From: Alteromonas portus
GTDB taxonomy: Bacteria > Pseudomonadota > Gammaproteobacteria > Enterobacterales > Alteromonadaceae
DNA length: 64,000 bases
Assembly (NCBI RefSeq): GCF_005117025.1
Contig: NZ_SWCO01000005.1
Coordinates: 62,001 to 126,000, forward strand
Direction: 5' to 3'
Both the position numbers and the translations under genes were made by a program. This document shows, piece after piece, positions 1 through 8,911 of the stretch (the stretch's first letter is position 1; each line of letters starts with the position of its first letter). Below the pieces are notes generated by a model that made no database searches, was not told the origin of the DNA, and saw only the letters and a program-made list of their open reading frames with translations.

Positions 1-554
1 CGGCACGACTTGGGAAACTATTGGAACCTTATAACCTTCTTTTCTTAGAAGATGCATCCATCGCAGAAAATCAGAATAGCTATGACGTTATTCGACAGCA
101 CACCACCACTCCACTAGCCATAGGCGAGACCTACAATACGCTGTGGGATTGCAAAAACCTTATTGAAGAACAGCGTGTTGACTATATCCGCGCCGCCGCC
201 ACCCATGCTGGGGGCATTACTGGTATGCGTCGTATTGGGGATTTTGCCAATGTCCACAATGTTAAGACGGCGCCTCATGGTGCGCCCGATTTATCTCCAA
301 TCTGTTTTGCAGCCCATATGCACCTAAATTTACATGCCCCAAACTTCGGTATTCAGGAGTTTGTCGGGTTTGACAATGCTGGGCTTAACACGCTTTTTTC
401 TCATGATTTTACTGTTGAGAATGGCATGGCGTTTATTCCCGACAAGCCGGGGCTAGGCGTAGATTTTAACGAAGAAGCTGCATCCAAATATCCATATAAA
501 CGCTCCTACTTGCCGGTTAGCAGACTAGAAGATGGCACAGTGTGGAACTGGTAA
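1..554 (+). CDS. ManD/RspA-type sugar-acid dehydratase (enolase superfamily), 3' part only
   Basis: This is the C-terminal part of an enolase-superfamily dehydratase of the D-mannonate dehydratase (ManD/RspA) type, which removes water from a sugar acid such as D-mannonate to give 2-keto-3-deoxygluconate. The frame is open back to base 3, so the gene begins before the window; an in-frame TTG at 21 is not a credible start. Visible family motifs are LEDA and IGETYN (acidic metal ligands), the THAGGIT loop, HGAPDLSP with the catalytic-type His, and the typical ending YLPVSRLEDGTVWNW. The Gfo/Idh/MocA gene starts 29 bases downstream, which suggests one sugar-acid operon. Many ManD-family members have low or no mannonate activity, so the substrate is inferred. 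Confidence 0.88.
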   Translation, partial: ARLGKLLEPYNLLFLEDASIAENQNSYDVIRQHTTTPLAIGETYNTLWDCKNLIEEQRVDYIRAAATHAGGITGMRRIGDFANVHNVKTAPHGAPDLSPICFAAHMHLNLHAPNFGIQEFVGFDNAGLNTLFSHDFTVENGMAFIPDKPGLGVDFNEEAASKYPYKRSYLPVSRLEDGTVWNW

Positions 555-583
555 CTATAGACATTGAGCGAGAGGAACGAACG

Positions 584-1726
584 ATGAATAAGCCATTAAC
601 AGTATTAATTCAAGGTACAGGGTTTGCCGGTCAAGGTCACGCTGAAGCTTTTAGGTATGCGGGGGCAGAAGTTGTGGGCATAGTTGGAAGGACGGAATCT
701 GTGGTAAAAGAAGTTGCTGAAAATTTGTCTATTCCTTACGCCAGCACCGATTGGGACCATGCGCTAGAAACGTGCAAGCCAGACATAGTGTCAATAGCAA
801 CGCCTGGCGGCGCGCACGAAAGTGCAATTATCAGCGCTATCGAAAAGGGGTGTCACGTGTTCAGTGACAAACCGCTTTCCACAACGGGGGAGTCGGCTTC
901 ACGCCTCTATCAATTGGCAGAACAAAGAGGGGTTAAAACGGCTTTTGCCGCCAGCTTCAGATACATGCCGGATGTCCTTTTTGCTAAACGCTTAGTGGCT
1001 GAAGGTAAAATCGGCGAACCTTTAGAAGCCGAATGTATTTCTCATTTCAATTTAGAGCGTAATATTCCCTTTGGCTGGTCTCACCGCAAGGAAGATGGGG
1101 GCGGTCGCCTGAATAACAATTTTACCCATAAGTTATCGATTGTTACCTCTATTTTAGGCGAAGAAATCTTATCTATTATGGGCGAAGTGCGAGACGATCT
1201 GGGTAAAGCGCCTATCGTTAAAGGGGTTCACAACTTCAAAAAACGAAGAGATTTTATCCCCGAAGATATTAACGACCCTTCACTTGAATGGGGCGAATCT
1301 AATGTTGAATGGAGCTATACCGTACTGGCCCAGATAAAAAGTGAAAGCGCAACAAAGCCTGTCTCTGTGCTTTTTAAACACGGAGGGCTACACCCCAGAT
1401 TTAATGAAGATCACGTGGTGATCTATGGCAGTAAAGGCGCTATTTACATTAGGGGGCACTACGCCAGCGGACCGCTATACCTTTACGACCAAACGACTCA
1501 GCAATGGAACGAACAGCCACTGCCTAACGACATTGCTGAAAATAATCCCGAAGGTGAAGGGGATACCGAGCGTAATTGGCGATACCTTATCCGCGAGCTT
1601 GTTGCCGACATTGAAGGCACACGAAACGTTACTTATCAGACCTTTAAAGAGGGTGCTCAATACCAGCGGCTCATTGATTTGATTAGACAGAACGACAACT
1701 GGGTTGACGTGAAACACTTGGCCTAG
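584..1726 (+). CDS. Gfo/Idh/MocA family NAD(P)-dependent oxidoreductase
   Basis: A 380-residue dehydrogenase. The N-terminal Rossmann fold has a GTGFAGQGH dinucleotide loop near residues 11-19, and DKP at 95-97 takes the place of the usual EKP motif. The C-terminal half is the alpha/beta substrate domain. The ATG at 584 follows a GAGAGGAA ribosome site; an earlier in-frame start at 542 would overlap the dehydratase and lacks the family N-terminus. Family members oxidise or reduce hydroxyl groups of sugars, inositols and sugar acids. It lies between a sugar-acid dehydratase and a symporter, so a role in oxidising an imported sugar acid or sugar is likely. The exact substrate cannot be read from the sequence. 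Confidence 0.88.
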   Translation: MNKPLTVLIQGTGFAGQGHAEAFRYAGAEVVGIVGRTESVVKEVAENLSIPYASTDWDHALETCKPDIVSIATPGGAHESAIISAIEKGCHVFSDKPLSTTGESASRLYQLAEQRGVKTAFAASFRYMPDVLFAKRLVAEGKIGEPLEAECISHFNLERNIPFGWSHRKEDGGGRLNNNFTHKLSIVTSILGEEILSIMGEVRDDLGKAPIVKGVHNFKKRRDFIPEDINDPSLEWGESNVEWSYTVLAQIKSESATKPVSVLFKHGGLHPRFNEDHVVIYGSKGAIYIRGHYASGPLYLYDQTTQQWNEQPLPNDIAENNPEGEGDTERNWRYLIRELVADIEGTRNVTYQTFKEGAQYQRLIDLIRQNDNWVDVKHLA

Positions 1727-1735
1727 GAGGCTGAC

Positions 1736-3505
1736 ATGGTCTATGAGTACATTGTCATTGCTGGTTATTTTGCACTGATTCTGGGTATTGGCTTTGCGTT
1801 TAAATCGTTAGCGAAAAACTCAACCAGTGACTATTTTCGCGGTGGTGGCCGCATGCTTTGGTGGATGGTTGGCTCAACCGCATTTATGGCGCAATTCTCT
1901 GCCTGGACATTTACCGGGGCTGCAGGAAAAGCTTTTTCAGATGGATTTTCTATAAGTCTGGTGTTTTTTGCCAATACCTTTGCCTATTTTTGCGGGTGGC
2001 TATATTTCTCTGCGCGGTTCAGACAAATGCGTGTAGACACACCTACAGAAGGGATAAAGCGTCGCTTTGGTACGCAAAACGAACTGTTTTTCTCGTGGGC
2101 ACTTATTGTCTTTAGCATGATCAATGCGGGAGTATGGCTAAATGCACTGGGGGTATTTTCCAGCGCAGTCTTCAATGCTGATATTAGCCTTACCATTATT
2201 GCTACAGGTCTCACTGTTCTTTTTGTGTCTGTACTTTCTGGCGCGTGGGGCGTGGTTGCCTCTGATTTTGTACAAACGTTGATTGTGGCGGTTATTTCGG
2301 TGGCAAGTGCCATTGTTGCCCTAGTAAAAGTGGGCGGTCCAATTGCCCTTGTTAATGACTTCCCGGTGGATTTTGTCATGGGCCCAGACATGAATTACGG
2401 CGTAATTCTTATAGGCTCTTTCGTCTTCTTTCTAGCCAAACAACTTATCACTATTATGAACCTTAACGACTCTTTTCGCTTTCTGAATGCGAAAGATACG
2501 GTTAACGCGCGTAAAGCTGCGCTTCTCGCAATGGTACTTATGGGGATAGGTAGTATTGTTTGGTTTATACCACCTTGGGCAGCCGCCATTTTATACCCTG
2601 ATGCAGCAACCTCTTATGCAGAGTTAGGCAACAAAGCTGCCGATGCTGTGTATCTTGTATTTACCCGTAATGCTATGCCCATTGGAACGGTAGGTTTGTT
2701 ACTTGCTGGGCTTTTTGCCGCTTCTATGTCATCAATGGATTCCGCGCTAAATAAAAATGCGGGTATTTTTGTTCGAAGTGTCTACCAGCCTTTATTGAAA
2801 AAGCGCAATTCCTCGGTAAGTGACCAGCACTTATTGAAAGTCAGCCGCACGGTCAGTTTTATAAGCGGTATATTGGTTATTTTAGTTGCGCTTTTCTTTA
2901 AGTCCTTAAAAGAACTGAGCTTGTTTGAGTTAATGATGAACGTTTCTACTATGGTACAAGTACCACTGCTCATACCGCTCATTCTCGGGCTTTTTATTAG
3001 AAAAACACCACAATGGGCACCGTGGGCGACAGTGGGGTTAGGACTGTGCGTATCGTGGTTTATGACTCACGTTTTTACAGCAGATGTCTTGGCGCAAATA
3101 ATAGGGCTTAAGACCGCTTTTACGCGAAGAGAGTCAATCGATGTTGGCCTTATGATGATGATTGCCGCGCACCTGATAATCACTGCTGGTTTCTTTTGCG
3201 TAACGTCGCTTTTCTACAAGGCAGAATATGATACTAACCGTGAAGAAACTAATCATTTCTTTGAAGACTTGGAAACCCCGGTTATCTCTGATGTTGAACA
3301 AGATGAGTATGACAGCAAGCAGCGTCATAAGTTAGGCGTCATGGTGATGTTGATGAGTATTGGGATGCTTGCAATGATGATGATCCCAAACCCACTATGG
3401 GGAAGGCTCATGTTTTTGCTGTGTGCGGGCATTATGCTACTAATCGGATATTTGTTGAAAGCAAGTGCAACGTCCCGTATGGCGACGATCCCTTTAGAGC
3501 AATGA
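1736..3505 (+). CDS. Sodium/solute symporter (SSS family)
   Basis: A 589-residue inner-membrane protein with about 13-14 hydrophobic segments and the SSS-family beginning (YFRGGGRMLWWMVGSTAFMAQFSAWTFTGAAG), close to SglT-like sugar symporters. A hydrophilic loop around residues 490-525 is followed by two more membrane segments. The ATG at 1736 is preceded by AGGAGG, 9 bases after the upstream stop, so it is co-transcribed with the dehydrogenase. It probably imports, with sodium, the sugar or sugar acid that the two upstream enzymes process. No residue visible here fixes the substrate. Confidence 0.88.
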   Translation: MVYEYIVIAGYFALILGIGFAFKSLAKNSTSDYFRGGGRMLWWMVGSTAFMAQFSAWTFTGAAGKAFSDGFSISLVFFANTFAYFCGWLYFSARFRQMRVDTPTEGIKRRFGTQNELFFSWALIVFSMINAGVWLNALGVFSSAVFNADISLTIIATGLTVLFVSVLSGAWGVVASDFVQTLIVAVISVASAIVALVKVGGPIALVNDFPVDFVMGPDMNYGVILIGSFVFFLAKQLITIMNLNDSFRFLNAKDTVNARKAALLAMVLMGIGSIVWFIPPWAAAILYPDAATSYAELGNKAADAVYLVFTRNAMPIGTVGLLLAGLFAASMSSMDSALNKNAGIFVRSVYQPLLKKRNSSVSDQHLLKVSRTVSFISGILVILVALFFKSLKELSLFELMMNVSTMVQVPLLIPLILGLFIRKTPQWAPWATVGLGLCVSWFMTHVFTADVLAQIIGLKTAFTRRESIDVGLMMMIAAHLIITAGFFCVTSLFYKAEYDTNREETNHFFEDLETPVISDVEQDEYDSKQRHKLGVMVMLMSIGMLAMMMIPNPLWGRLMFLLCAGIMLLIGYLLKASATSRMATIPLEQ

Positions 3506-3532
3506 AAGGGACAGGAATGATAAGGAAGAGCT

Positions 3533-4438
3533 ATGTTTAAATACTTAAATAGGGCGCTGAATAAAAAGGGTGACGGGCTACCGTTGGCATCGGGCTGCAG
3601 CAGGGTAAGGTTTTTAGCCGCATTTATTGCTATTTCAATAAGTGGGCTTAACGCTTGTGCAGTGCTGCCATCTTCATCTTCTGTAATGTTAACAGAAGGG
3701 TTTGATCAATCTGCAGGTGATAATGTTCCTGCCTATATCATTACCACTACGCATGCTACCTACTACCTAGAAAGGGAAGGAGGAGGGCTATCCAGTATGC
3801 TAGACAAAGATGGCATTGACTGGATTGGTTTCAACAACATTAAAGGTTCTGGCTGGAAAGGAGAATACCGTGGGTTTCCGAATGCCGTTCACAAACAAGA
3901 TGGTAGTTATTTCCACGCGATGAACGCGTCTACAGCGCCTTCAAAGGGGGAAGTTACCGTAAATAAGCCTGAGCACGTACAAATTCACTTTATTTCTTCA
4001 AACGGAAAGTGGAAAGCCCAGTGGGACTTTTATCCCGACCGTTGTGACTTCACTATGCTAAACGTGAGCGACGGCTATCATTACTGGGTTCAATATGAGG
4101 GAGTGCCCGGCGGAGAAATGGATAGTAGTGACTTTTGGTACAGCAGTAAAAGCAATACTCGCCAGTCTATAAAAACACCTTTCGACGGCGATTTACCCTC
4201 GCCTGAGTGGATTGCATTCGGTGATGAAAAGCTCGAACGGGTGATTTATCTATACAGTCACAAAGACGATGATTCGCCCGACACCTATGTAAGTCGCCCC
4301 TATATGACCGTTTTTGGGTTTGGGCGCAAAGGCAAAGAGAAATACCTTAATGCGCCCCAGAAATTTACTATCGGTTTTCTAGAAAGTAATGACTACGCGG
4401 AAATTAGTCATGCAATGCGTTTAAAAATGGCACCTTAA
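3533..4438 (+). CDS. Secreted lipoprotein of unrecognised family
   Basis: A 301-residue protein with a long basic N-terminus, a hydrophobic segment and a lipobox LNAC (Cys about residue 42), so it is probably a lipoprotein. The mature part is rich in Trp, Tyr and Gly, as in beta-sandwich carbohydrate-active proteins, with stretches such as YYLEREGGGLSSMLDKDG and WIGF. I do not recognise the family. It starts 27 bases after the symporter gene and belongs to the same operon, so processing or binding of a saccharide outside the inner membrane is a reasonable guess only. Its last 35 bases overlap, tail to tail, the alpha/beta hydrolase gene on the other strand. Confidence 0.75.
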   Translation: MFKYLNRALNKKGDGLPLASGCSRVRFLAAFIAISISGLNACAVLPSSSSVMLTEGFDQSAGDNVPAYIITTTHATYYLEREGGGLSSMLDKDGIDWIGFNNIKGSGWKGEYRGFPNAVHKQDGSYFHAMNASTAPSKGEVTVNKPEHVQIHFISSNGKWKAQWDFYPDRCDFTMLNVSDGYHYWVQYEGVPGGEMDSSDFWYSSKSNTRQSIKTPFDGDLPSPEWIAFGDEKLERVIYLYSHKDDDSPDTYVSRPYMTVFGFGRKGKEKYLNAPQKFTIGFLESNDYAEISHAMRLKMAP

Positions 4439-5432
4439 AGCGCTCAAAAGCTTCAATGTGAGGCAAGTGGCCTAACCCTTCCAATTCAACAACATGGATG
4501 TTTGAATTGCGTGATTTTACTTCTTTGCCTAATTTGTCGTACCGACCTAATTCTCTACTTACCTTGTCATGTTTGTTTGCACGTCCGGGCGCTGTGCGAT
4601 CACGGGTACCTAATATTAGTGTGGTTGGCAGGGCTAAATCATCAAACTCTTCAATAACCGGCTGCGTAAATATCATATCGTAGGTCAGGGCATTAACCCG
4701 TGCTAGTGTTTCCCAATCTGGGCCGTTTATCCACCCTTGTAAAAACTCGGCATGCTCGGCATATGTGTTGTTCCACGCACCATCGTAATAGTTTTTTGTT
4801 TGATAATTAACGATCATATCTGGCGTTTTCTTAAGCTCACTTTGGTATACCTTTTCAATGTCGGTGTAACTTTCATATAGCAAGTAGTTTTCTAAACCTA
4901 TGGGGTTTATCAAAATAAGGCTTTCGCTTGTGTCGGGGGAAAGCAATGCAAATCGCGTAGCTAACATGCCGCCCATGGAGTGCCCTACAATAATACTTTT
5001 CTCGATGTTTAAAGACTGCATCAATTGTCGCGTATTGTTCGCAAGCGTGGCAAAACTGTATTGATATTGGGTAGGTTTAGACGATTTTCCAAAGCCTATT
5101 TGGTCGGGAATAAGAACGCCGTAACCCTGATTTTGCAGAAGACGCGCCGTACTTTCCCAGTAAGCTCCGTTAAAATTTTTCCCATGAAAAAGCGTTACCA
5201 CAGGCTTTTCCTCTTTGGGAGGCAAAAACATATAGGCCATTTCTAGGTCGTTTCCCTGTGATGAGAAACTAAACATTTTTACTTCGAACGGATACTCCAC
5301 CGTGCTCAAACGCTTATCAAATTCGAGGCGAGTTAGCGAATTGGCGTCGGTTCCCTGTGCAAGAGAGACCTGTGAAACGAATAACAATGTCAGCATGCCA
5401 TGAATTAGCAATACCTTTGCATTTTTAAGCAT
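4404..5432 (-). CDS. Secreted alpha/beta hydrolase
   Basis: A 342-residue protein with a Sec signal peptide (hydrophobic core about residues 8-24, cleavage near SLAQG) and an alpha/beta-hydrolase fold. The oxyanion-hole motif is HGKNFNG, the nucleophile elbow GHSMGG, the acid probably the Asp of GTRDRT, and the His lies in GLGHLPH. It should act in the periplasm or be exported. The substrate is unknown; family members include esterases, lipases and haloperoxidase-like enzymes. It converges on, and overlaps by 35 bases, the lipoprotein gene. Its own promoter must lie in the long intergenic region upstream. Confidence 0.85.
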   Translation of the reverse strand: MLKNAKVLLIHGMLTLLFVSQVSLAQGTDANSLTRLEFDKRLSTVEYPFEVKMFSFSSQGNDLEMAYMFLPPKEEKPVVTLFHGKNFNGAYWESTARLLQNQGYGVLIPDQIGFGKSSKPTQYQYSFATLANNTRQLMQSLNIEKSIIVGHSMGGMLATRFALLSPDTSESLILINPIGLENYLLYESYTDIEKVYQSELKKTPDMIVNYQTKNYYDGAWNNTYAEHAEFLQGWINGPDWETLARVNALTYDMIFTQPVIEEFDDLALPTTLILGTRDRTAPGRANKHDKVSRELGRYDKLGKEVKSRNSNIHVVELEGLGHLPHIEAFERFKVPFLNALHD

Positions 5433-5958
5433 AAATCACCTTATGAATAGGGCAACGTAAGTGTTAGTCGAGTATGGCACACCTGCCTTTATCTCCCTAT
5501 TCGACACTGCATAGATACGACAACAGTACAAATTTCATCGATGTTTCTCACTTTTACGGCACAAGTTGCAATTGCCCTTGCTTTGGTTATTTGTAAATCA
5601 AGTTGCTTTCTAACCAGTTTTTATTATCAATTTTATCCTTTTTGATAGTTGTCATTGCTAAGTAAATGTAAATTGTTATTTCATCTTATTTTTAATTTAT
5701 TAAATTTACATTTAAGTTAAAAATAAAAAAGTTATTTAAAACATTAATTTATATAGTTTCTGGAGGTTGTTGATAAAAACTTGTTAATTTTTTGGTTGAC
5801 GTGAATAACAAACGGTGGTCATATTCTCACATGTTGAGCATTTAATCTTTGTTTGGGCATTTGGGTTTTAGTGATGTTTTCCCAAATGTCTTCAAGATTC
5901 AAATGCTCTTCAAAAATTACACTCCACACAATTACGAAAGAATAAAAGAGGGTTCATA
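5433..5958. other. Long AT-rich divergent intergenic region
   Basis: This 526-base gene-free stretch separates the divergent hydrolase and outer-membrane protein genes and must hold both promoters. It is strongly AT-rich between about 5600 and 5760. It contains a perfect 12-bp inverted repeat (TAAATGTAAATT at 5663-5674, AATTTACATTTA at 5703-5714) separated by 28 bases. I see no ORF in it that looks like a gene. Confidence 0.6.
5663..5714. repeat. Perfect 12-bp inverted repeat upstream of the outer-membrane gene
   Basis: Arms TAAATGTAAATT (5663-5674) and AATTTACATTTA (5703-5714) are exact reverse complements with a 28-base spacer. The spacer is about 2.7 helical turns and the region is AT-rich, which would suit cooperative binding by a dimeric regulator. 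No cognate regulator is known and the low-complexity background weakens the case. Confidence 0.4.
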
Positions 5959-7374
5959 ATGGGACTTGACACAACGAAACACGTGATGCAATCAACTAAG
6001 TGCGCTAAACGAGCATCTTTAAGTCTGATCGCCGCCGCTGTAATGGCTGCCACTGTGCCAACGTTAGGTATGGCGCAAGAACTTAGCCAAGAAAAGCCAA
6101 TGTACGTACCACCCAGTGAACCCAATGAATTTCTTGATGGTCGAGTGCAAGTTAACTTCTTAGCTATGCAGAATTATCAAGCTATCCAAGCCAAAGACGG
6201 AGCGTTTCGTCCAGAAGATGAAACTCAGTCAGATGGCTTCGGTCGTCTTCGCGTGAACTTAATGTTTAAGTTCAAAATCACCGAAAACATAACTGCCGAT
6301 ATTGATATCGCTGAAGAGCCTAATGACTTCGGTAATAATGGCGACAGAGACTTCTCATTCCACCAAGATTTTGCCGGTGTCGAGTTTGATATGTTTGGAC
6401 TGACTGGCTATGAAAAAGAGAACGCTAGCCTTATTTTGCGTGTGGGCAACATAGGTGCCTCTCCTTTCCAATTTAAAGGTTTCCAAGACGGTGCAGACAA
6501 CCAAGGTAACGCACTTATCGGTAACGGCATTAACGACTACGCTACCGCCGAAAACGGTATTCAGCTGAGCTACACCGAAACCTTCGATAGCGGCATTCTT
6601 CGCTCATACAATGTGGCGGGTCACATGACTACGTCAAGCTTTGGTGAAGCTTTCCAGGAAGATCGCGGCTACAACTACCGCTTGCAAGGTACCTTGGAAT
6701 TTGAAGGTGGCTTTAAAGCCGGACTTAACTTCTTCAATGCTAATCAAGGCGAGCAACTTGTATTCGAAAATGGCCTTGCCAGCTTAGATGGCGTTACCAC
6801 TACCAACTATCGTTTTGGTGATGGTGAAAACTATAACTTTTCTGCTTCTGCCTCTAGCGAACGTGATACTCACGTAGGTGCACTACCTGGGCTTAATCAA
6901 TCAATTATGCAGCTTAACTTGGCGTATCAGCCAAGCGACCAGACCAGCGTTATTTTAATGCTAGGTAAAGCAACTGATGATTATACCTTTGCAGACGTAG
7001 AAGGTAATGCTGTTGCAGGTATCACTTATTTCGGTAATGAAGGCGTGTTAGACCCAACAGGTACTACGTTCGATTCTAACCAGGTCATTGAGGCTGATTC
7101 GTCAGTTGAATACTGGGTGGTAGAAGCGCAGCAGTACATTATTCCAGAGAAGCTCTATGTTGCTGCACGTTATGCAGAATCTGAAAATACGTCAGACCTT
7201 ATTGAGCAAACAGATAATGAAGTTACTCGTCTACAGGTATCAGCGGGTTATTGGATCAACGACCGTACCCTTTGGAAAGTGGAATACGTAGACCAAGACG
7301 AAGGCGTTAACTCTGGCGGTCAGATTGGCGCAGGTTTCGACGGTCTAACGTCTGAAATTTCAGTTAAGTTTTAA
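5959..7374 (+). CDS. Outer-membrane beta-barrel (porin-like) protein
   Basis: A 471-residue exported protein. The signal peptide has an extended N-region and the hydrophobic core SLIAAAVMAATVPTLGMA, cleaved near residue 41. The mature part shows alternating amphipathic strands rich in Gly, Asn, Asp and aromatic residues and ends in F (SVKF), as outer-membrane barrels do. The ATG at 5959 follows AAGAGGG. It precedes the polyol ABC importer genes on the same strand, so it is probably the outer-membrane entry route for that substrate. I cannot place it in a specific porin family. A hairpin follows the stop codon. Confidence 0.75.
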   Translation: MGLDTTKHVMQSTKCAKRASLSLIAAAVMAATVPTLGMAQELSQEKPMYVPPSEPNEFLDGRVQVNFLAMQNYQAIQAKDGAFRPEDETQSDGFGRLRVNLMFKFKITENITADIDIAEEPNDFGNNGDRDFSFHQDFAGVEFDMFGLTGYEKENASLILRVGNIGASPFQFKGFQDGADNQGNALIGNGINDYATAENGIQLSYTETFDSGILRSYNVAGHMTTSSFGEAFQEDRGYNYRLQGTLEFEGGFKAGLNFFNANQGEQLVFENGLASLDGVTTTNYRFGDGENYNFSASASSERDTHVGALPGLNQSIMQLNLAYQPSDQTSVILMLGKATDDYTFADVEGNAVAGITYFGNEGVLDPTGTTFDSNQVIEADSSVEYWVVEAQQYIIPEKLYVAARYAESENTSDLIEQTDNEVTRLQVSAGYWINDRTLWKVEYVDQDEGVNSGGQIGAGFDGLTSEISVKF

Positions 7375-7399
7375 TCGCTAACCAAGTTTTAACACAAAA

Positions 7400-7431
7400 G
7401 GTTAGGCACGGAATTGCTTCGCTGCCTAACC
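7400..7431 (+). terminator. Hairpin between porin-like gene and binding-protein gene
   Basis: A perfect 9-bp stem (GGTTAGGCA at 7400-7408, TGCCTAACC at 7423-7431) closes a 14-base loop just after the porin stop. No T-run follows immediately, so it may be a weak or partial terminator or an mRNA-stabilising element. Confidence 0.5.
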
Positions 7432-7536
7432 ACCTAACTTACTTTAATACCTCTGATTTTTTCATCCCCGCGTTAACCATATTTGGGCGGGGAGGGGAAA
7501 GTCATATCTGATAAGAGTACAAAGGGGAGAGACCCG

Positions 7537-8844
7537 ATGTTAAAAAAACTATCTTTAATTGTAGCCAGCGCACTAACCATTAACGTGGCGGCGCAAGCAG
7601 AAACTATCACTATCGCTACCGTTAACAATGGCGACATGATCACCATGAAGTCGCTTAGCAGCGAGTTTGAAAAGCAGCACCCTGATATCGACCTTAAATG
7701 GGTAACGTTAGAAGAAAACATTCTTCGTCAGCGTGTTACTACCGACGTTGCTACTAGCGGTGGGCAGTACGATGTAATGACAATTGGCACTTATGAAGTA
7801 CCAATTTGGGGCAAGCAAGGCTGGCTTACCGAACTTAACGGGCTAGGTGACGATTACGATATTGACGACTTATTACCTGCCATTCGCAGTGGCCTTTCCG
7901 TAAACGACAAGCTTTATGCTGCACCGTTTTATGGTGAAAGTTCAATGGTGATGTACCGCACAGACCTAATGGAAAAAGCGGGCTTAGAAATGCCGAAAGC
8001 ACCTACATGGAGCTTTATCAAAGAAGCTGCTGCAGCAATGACCGATAAAGACGCCGGGATATACGGCATTTGCCTTCGCGGTAAAGCTGGGTGGGGCGAA
8101 AACATTGCGCTATTAACGTCAATGTCTAACTCTTTTGGTGCTCGCTGGTTCGACGAAAATTGGAAGCCGCAGTTCGATTCTAAAGCGTGGAAAGACACCT
8201 TAGAGTACTACGTAGATGTAATGGAAAAATACGGTCCTCCTGGCGCTTCAGCCAATGGTTTTAACGAGAACTTGGCTCTGTTCCAAACCGGTAAATGCGG
8301 CATGTGGATTGACGCTACCGTAGCAGGTGGCTTTGTTACTAACGAAAAAGACTCTGAAGTTGCCGACAAAGTAGGCTTCGCGCTTGCTCCTGATAACGGT
8401 TTAGGTAAACGCGGTAATTGGCTATGGGCTTGGACTTTAGCTATTCCATCAAGCAGTAAGAAAACCGATGCGGCGATGAAGTTCATCAGCTGGGCAACAT
8501 CAAAGGGCTATTCAAACTTAGTTGCAGATAAAAAAGGTTGGGCGAATGTACCTCCGGGCACACGTACCTCATTGTATGAGAACGACGCTTATTTAGAGGC
8601 CGCGCCGTTTGCACAAATTACCCTAGATTCGATTAATTCTGCAGACCCGAAAAAACCAACGGTAGAGCCTGTGCCCTACGTAGGTATTCAGTTTGTGGCA
8701 ATTCCTGAGTTCCAAGGTATTGGTACCGCAGTAGGTCAGCAGTTTAGCGCCGCGTTAACCGGCCGAATGACGGTAGACCAAGCACTGCAAAGCTCACAGC
8801 GTTTAGTTGAACGCGCTATGCGCAAAGCGCGCTACCCAAAATAA
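7537..8844 (+). CDS. Polyol (sorbitol/mannitol-type) ABC transporter, periplasmic binding protein
   Basis: A 435-residue family-1 extracellular solute-binding protein with a Sec signal peptide ending near AAQAE. It resembles the SmoE/MtlE polyol-binding proteins as I recall them, notably the stretches TVNNGDMI, LRQRVTTDVAT and GTYEVPIWGKQGWL. The ATG at 7537 lies behind AAGGGGAGAG and opens directly onto the signal peptide; an upstream in-frame start at 7483 would add 18 polar residues and is unlikely. It delivers substrate to the two permeases downstream. Mannitol, common in brown algae, is a plausible substrate, but specificity is inferred from resemblance. Confidence 0.88.
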   Translation: MLKKLSLIVASALTINVAAQAETITIATVNNGDMITMKSLSSEFEKQHPDIDLKWVTLEENILRQRVTTDVATSGGQYDVMTIGTYEVPIWGKQGWLTELNGLGDDYDIDDLLPAIRSGLSVNDKLYAAPFYGESSMVMYRTDLMEKAGLEMPKAPTWSFIKEAAAAMTDKDAGIYGICLRGKAGWGENIALLTSMSNSFGARWFDENWKPQFDSKAWKDTLEYYVDVMEKYGPPGASANGFNENLALFQTGKCGMWIDATVAGGFVTNEKDSEVADKVGFALAPDNGLGKRGNWLWAWTLAIPSSSKKTDAAMKFISWATSKGYSNLVADKKGWANVPPGTRTSLYENDAYLEAAPFAQITLDSINSADPKKPTVEPVPYVGIQFVAIPEFQGIGTAVGQQFSAALTGRMTVDQALQSSQRLVERAMRKARYPK

Positions 8845-8859
8845 ACAGCGTTAACCACA

Positions 8860-8885
8860 GGGAAAGTGCTTAATTGCACTTTCCC
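8860..8885 (+). terminator. Intercistronic hairpin after the binding-protein gene
   Basis: A perfect 10-bp stem (GGGAAAGTGC at 8860-8869, GCACTTTCCC at 8876-8885) with a 6-base loop sits between the binding-protein stop and the first permease. Only ATTTAAT follows. In ABC operons such hairpins commonly let the binding protein be made in excess, by partial termination or by shielding the 3' end from exonucleases. Confidence 0.65.
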
Positions 8886-8911
8886 ATTTAATAATTATAA
8901 GAGGGCTAGTC

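Noticed and set aside
1425..1717. Extra open frames inside the Gfo/Idh/MocA gene
   Set aside because: They are out-of-frame or antisense shadows of a gene with clear family motifs.
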